The notes beneath the pieces were generated by a model. It was given only the letters and a program-made list of their open reading frames with translations. It did not search any database and had not been told where the DNA came from. From Alphaproteobacteria bacterium (lineage in GTDB: Bacteria; Pseudomonadota; Alphaproteobacteria; Geminicoccales; Geminicoccaceae): DNA of 55,053 nt. The position numbers and the translations under genes were made by a program. Shown here piece after piece: positions 53,031-55,053 of the stretch (its first letter is position 1; the number at the start of each line of letters is the position of its first letter). Location: positions 1 to 55,053 of the forward strand of contig JALUAG010000052.1 of the NCBI GenBank assembly GCA_027045875.1, written 5' to 3'.

Positions 53031-53447
53031 ATGACGCGCGGACGAGGCAGTGGCACGCAAGGGGGCGATCGGCCCCGGTCGTGGCTGGTCGTGCTGGCCA
53101 CGGTGCTGGCGCTCGCCCTGCATCCCTTCCTCGCCGCCTCCAGCGCGGCGGTGCCCGCGGCGCGCGACGATCTCGTGCCAGTCTGCACCGGCAGCGGGCT
53201 CGTCTGGGTCGATCCGTCCGATCCCGCGGTGCCCTTCATGCCGCGCCCGCCGGCCAAGACCGGTGGGCTCCATCTGTGCTGTTTCCTGAGCGGCAAGCAG
53301 GCGGTTCCGGCCACTCCGACCGCGGCCGTCCCCTTCCATCATCCGACGGTCTGGCGGCTGCCGCCGCCTCGGGATCCGGTCCCGGCAGGGCCGCCGGCGC
53401 TCGATACCGCTTCCGCGCGCGGACCGCCACCCCTCCGGAACGTCTGA
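53031..53447 (+). CDS. Small secreted CC-motif protein, possibly DUF2946-like
   Basis: A 138-residue protein with an N-terminal signal or anchor (WLVVLATVLALALHPFLAASSAA, about 19-41). A conserved-looking core follows with VCTGSGLVWVDPSDPA and HLCCFLSGKQ. The spacing of Cys and CC resembles DUF2946-type proteins often found with copper genes, but I cannot confirm that family. The C-terminus is Pro-rich. No strong ribosome site precedes ATG 53031. It lies 73 bp before the SCO gene, which supports a metal-related role. Confidence 0.6.
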   Translation: MTRGRGSGTQGGDRPRSWLVVLATVLALALHPFLAASSAAVPAARDDLVPVCTGSGLVWVDPSDPAVPFMPRPPAKTGGLHLCCFLSGKQAVPATPTAAVPFHHPTVWRLPPPRDPVPAGPPALDTASARGPPPLRNV

Positions 53448-53520
53448 GCGGGCGGGGGCACGGCGCCGCCGTCCGCCCGAGAAACCGTCGTGTTCCGTCT
53501 GCTTGCACGGAGGGAAATCC

Positions 53521-54183
53521 ATGCAGCGCAAGCATGTCTATGCGGTGGCGGCCGTTCTCCTCGCGGCGCTGACCGCGGCGAGCGCGTGGGAGTTCTACGC
53601 CGCCCGCGAGGCGGCGCGGAAGGCGAGTGAGCGCCAGTCGACCACCGCGTCCGCGCGCCGCGACACCATCGGCGGCAGTTTCACCCTCACCGACCATACC
53701 GGCCGGCGGGTGAGCGACGCCGATTTCCGCGGCAAGTTCCTGCTGATCTTCTTCGGGTACACCTACTGCCCGGACGTCTGCCCGACGGCCATGGCCAACG
53801 TGAGCCTGGTCATGGAGGAGCTCGGCAGCGACGCCGCGGAGGTCCAGCCCCTCTTCATCAGCGTCGATCCGGAGCGGGACGACCCGGCCGAGCTCGCCGA
53901 CTTCGTCGGCCAGTTCGACCCGCGGATCGTCGGTCTCACCGGGACCCCGGAGGAGATCGCCGAGGTCGCCCGCAAGTTTCGCGTCTACTACCGCAAGGTC
54001 ACCGCCGAGGAGCTCGGCGGCGAGGCCTCGGACGGCGCCGACGACTATCTGATGGACCATTCGGCCTACGTCTATCTGATGGGGCCGGACGGCGGGTTCA
54101 TCGAAGTCTTCAGCCACACCGAGGATCCGGCGGAGGTCGCGCGCGCCGTTCGCGAGGCGATCCGCAGCCGGCCCAGCGCATGA
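53521..54183 (+). CDS. SCO1/SenC copper chaperone
   Basis: A membrane-anchored thioredoxin-fold protein of 220 residues. It helps deliver copper to the CuA site of cytochrome oxidase. The N-terminal helix is VYAVAAVLLAALTAASAWEFYA. The copper site is complete: GYTYCPDVCPTAMANV (CxxxC) and the distal His in LMDHSAYVYLM. ATG 53521 has the strong ribosome site GGAGGGAAATCC; an earlier GTG would place extra residues before the anchor. The PCuAC gene follows 13 bp later. Confidence 0.93.
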   Translation: MQRKHVYAVAAVLLAALTAASAWEFYAAREAARKASERQSTTASARRDTIGGSFTLTDHTGRRVSDADFRGKFLLIFFGYTYCPDVCPTAMANVSLVMEELGSDAAEVQPLFISVDPERDDPAELADFVGQFDPRIVGLTGTPEEIAEVARKFRVYYRKVTAEELGGEASDGADDYLMDHSAYVYLMGPDGGFIEVFSHTEDPAEVARAVREAIRSRPSA

Positions 54184-54196
54184 TGCGAGGTCACCG

Positions 54197-54706
54197 ATGA
54201 AAGCCTTCCGCGTACTGCTCGTCCTGCTCGTCCTGGCGCTCCCGGTCCTGGCGGGTGCCGTGCCGCCGGCAGGCGCCGCCGAGACCTTCCGCGCCGACGG
54301 CATCCTCGTGAGTGACGTGTGGGCGCGCGCCAGCAAGGTCCGCAACAGCGCCGCCTACATGGCCATCACCAACGAGGGAGAGGAGGCCGTCCGTCTCGTG
54401 GCCGTGTCCACCCCGATCGCCAAGCGTGCCGAGCTGCACACCACCCGGATCGTGGACGGGGTGATGAAGATGCGTCCCCTCAAGGCGATCGACATCCCGC
54501 CCGGGGAGACCGTGCGTCTCGAGCCGGGAGGGCGTCACGTGATGCTGCTCGGCCTCCGGCAACCGCTCGGGCCCGGGGAACGCATCGGGCTTACCCTCCG
54601 CTTCGCCGACGGCAGGGAGATCGCCGTGACCGCCGAGGTCCGAAGGGCGTCGGGCATGCGGATGAAGATGAAAGGGAGCGGGGGAGGTACGCGGGCGGAC
54701 GGTTGA
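54197..54706 (+). CDS. Periplasmic copper chaperone PCuAC
   Basis: A secreted copper(I)-binding protein of 169 residues. The signal peptide spans about residues 1-27 (LLVLLVLALPVLAGAVPPAGA). The family copper motif H(M)X10MX21HXM is visible as ELHTTRIVDGVMKM, then GRHVMLLGL. The C-terminus ends in a Met/Lys-rich GMRMKMKG that could add copper ligands. It acts with SCO proteins in loading CuA, and the two genes are adjacent here. Confidence 0.93.
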   Translation: MKAFRVLLVLLVLALPVLAGAVPPAGAAETFRADGILVSDVWARASKVRNSAAYMAITNEGEEAVRLVAVSTPIAKRAELHTTRIVDGVMKMRPLKAIDIPPGETVRLEPGGRHVMLLGLRQPLGPGERIGLTLRFADGREIAVTAEVRRASGMRMKMKGSGGGTRADG

Positions 54707-54712
54707 GCTCCG

Positions 54713-54729
54713 CCGGGGCCGCGCCCCGG
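54713..54729 (+). terminator. Possible terminator hairpin after the copper genes
   Basis: CCGGGGC and GCCCCGG form a perfect 7-bp stem around CGC just after the PCuAC stop. No T-run follows, so the assignment rests on position and stem strength. Confidence 0.3.
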
Positions 54730-54827
54730 GGCGGGTCCCCCACCCTTGCGGCGCCCTCGACGGCGGTTCCGGGCCGGGGTAGATCTCGACGCGAACACCC
54801 GCCCGAGGTCCCCGGCCCGGAATCGCG

Positions 54828-55053
54828 ATGAGCCTCGCTCCCTTCGTCCATCTGCGCGTCCGTTCCGCCTTTTCCCTGCTGCAGGGATCGATCCGCCACG
54901 CCGAGCTGGTGGCCGCCTGCCGCGAACAGCGCATGCCGGCGGTGGCGGTCACCGACGACACCAACCTGTTCGGCGTCATGTCCTTCTGCGCCACCGCCGC
55001 CCGGGCGGGCATCCAGCCGATCATCGGCGCCCTCCTGCCGCTGGACACGGGTG
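54828..55053 (+). CDS. dnaE: DNA polymerase III subunit alpha (5' end only)
   Basis: The first 75 codons of a DnaE-type polymerase; the gene runs off the window. The N-terminal PHP domain is recognisable: FVHLRVRSAFSLLQGSIR, PAVAVTDDTNLFGVMSF and AGIQPIIGALLPL. The usual HLRVHS reads HLRVRS, so another potential PHP metal ligand is lost. Whether it is the replicative DnaE1 or an ImuC/DnaE2-type enzyme cannot be decided from this fragment. The DnaE1-like TDDTNLFGVMSF favours DnaE1. Confidence 0.88.
   Translation, partial: MSLAPFVHLRVRSAFSLLQGSIRHAELVAACREQRMPAVAVTDDTNLFGVMSFCATAARAGIQPIIGALLPLDTG

Overview
The window is about 55 kb of very GC-rich, gene-dense bacterial chromosome. The gene set points to an alphaproteobacterium, probably Rhodospirillales-like. 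The evidence is AddAB instead of RecBCD, a short single-domain HPr kinase beside RapZ/EIIA/HPr, an rnd-kdsD-lptA-lptB-rpoN-ptsN run, an Azospirillum-type GltD/GltB pair, and LPS genes. This is inferred from gene content; no species can be named.

Layout. (1) 1-1139: a tandem duplication carrying two minus-strand genes for small secreted proteins. The intact copy has five 21-residue repeats that look like the C-terminal tail of elongation factor Tu. (2) 1364-6936, plus: a PotD/B/C/A-like ABC importer, a metallo-beta-lactamase-fold hydrolase and an M19 dipeptidase, facing a class III aminotransferase-fold enzyme (6933-8294, minus). (3) 8295-10187: leuA behind a leucine-rich leader peptide and a hairpin. 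(4) 10314-15885: the rod-shape operon mreB-mreC-mreD-mrdA-rodA. (5) 33518 down to 15892, minus: tRNA-Leu, RNase D-like, kdsD, lptA, lptB, rpoN, ptsN, hprK, rapZ, EIIA-Man, HPr, ahcY, tsaE, addB, addA, trxA and a gamma-glutamylputrescine-synthetase-like enzyme. It combines LPS transport, sigma-54, a regulatory PTS, SAM-cycle recycling and DNA repair. (6) 33669-35425: an NDUFA9-like protein and uppP, convergent. (7) 35812-41830: gltD-gltB, ammonia assimilation, with a sigma-54-like site upstream. (8) 41899-43172: a sulfotransferase and a small orphan. (9) 49456 down to 43180, minus: a CinA-like protein, a frameshifted VOC gene, and a ybhGFSR-type exporter. (10) 49503-55053: sfsA, an N-terminally extended radC, prfC (minus), a probable copper-handling trio (small CC-motif protein, SCO, PCuAC), and the start of dnaE.

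Most of the window is conserved housekeeping DNA with tightly packed, often ATGA-overlapping genes. The unusual parts are the secreted EF-Tu-tail repeat protein, the leu leader, the missing lptC and hpf in otherwise conserved operons, the extended RadC, the 7-bp duplication that breaks the VOC gene, and the sigma-54-like motif before gltD. All functional calls rest on reading motifs and gene order by eye; no searches were run.
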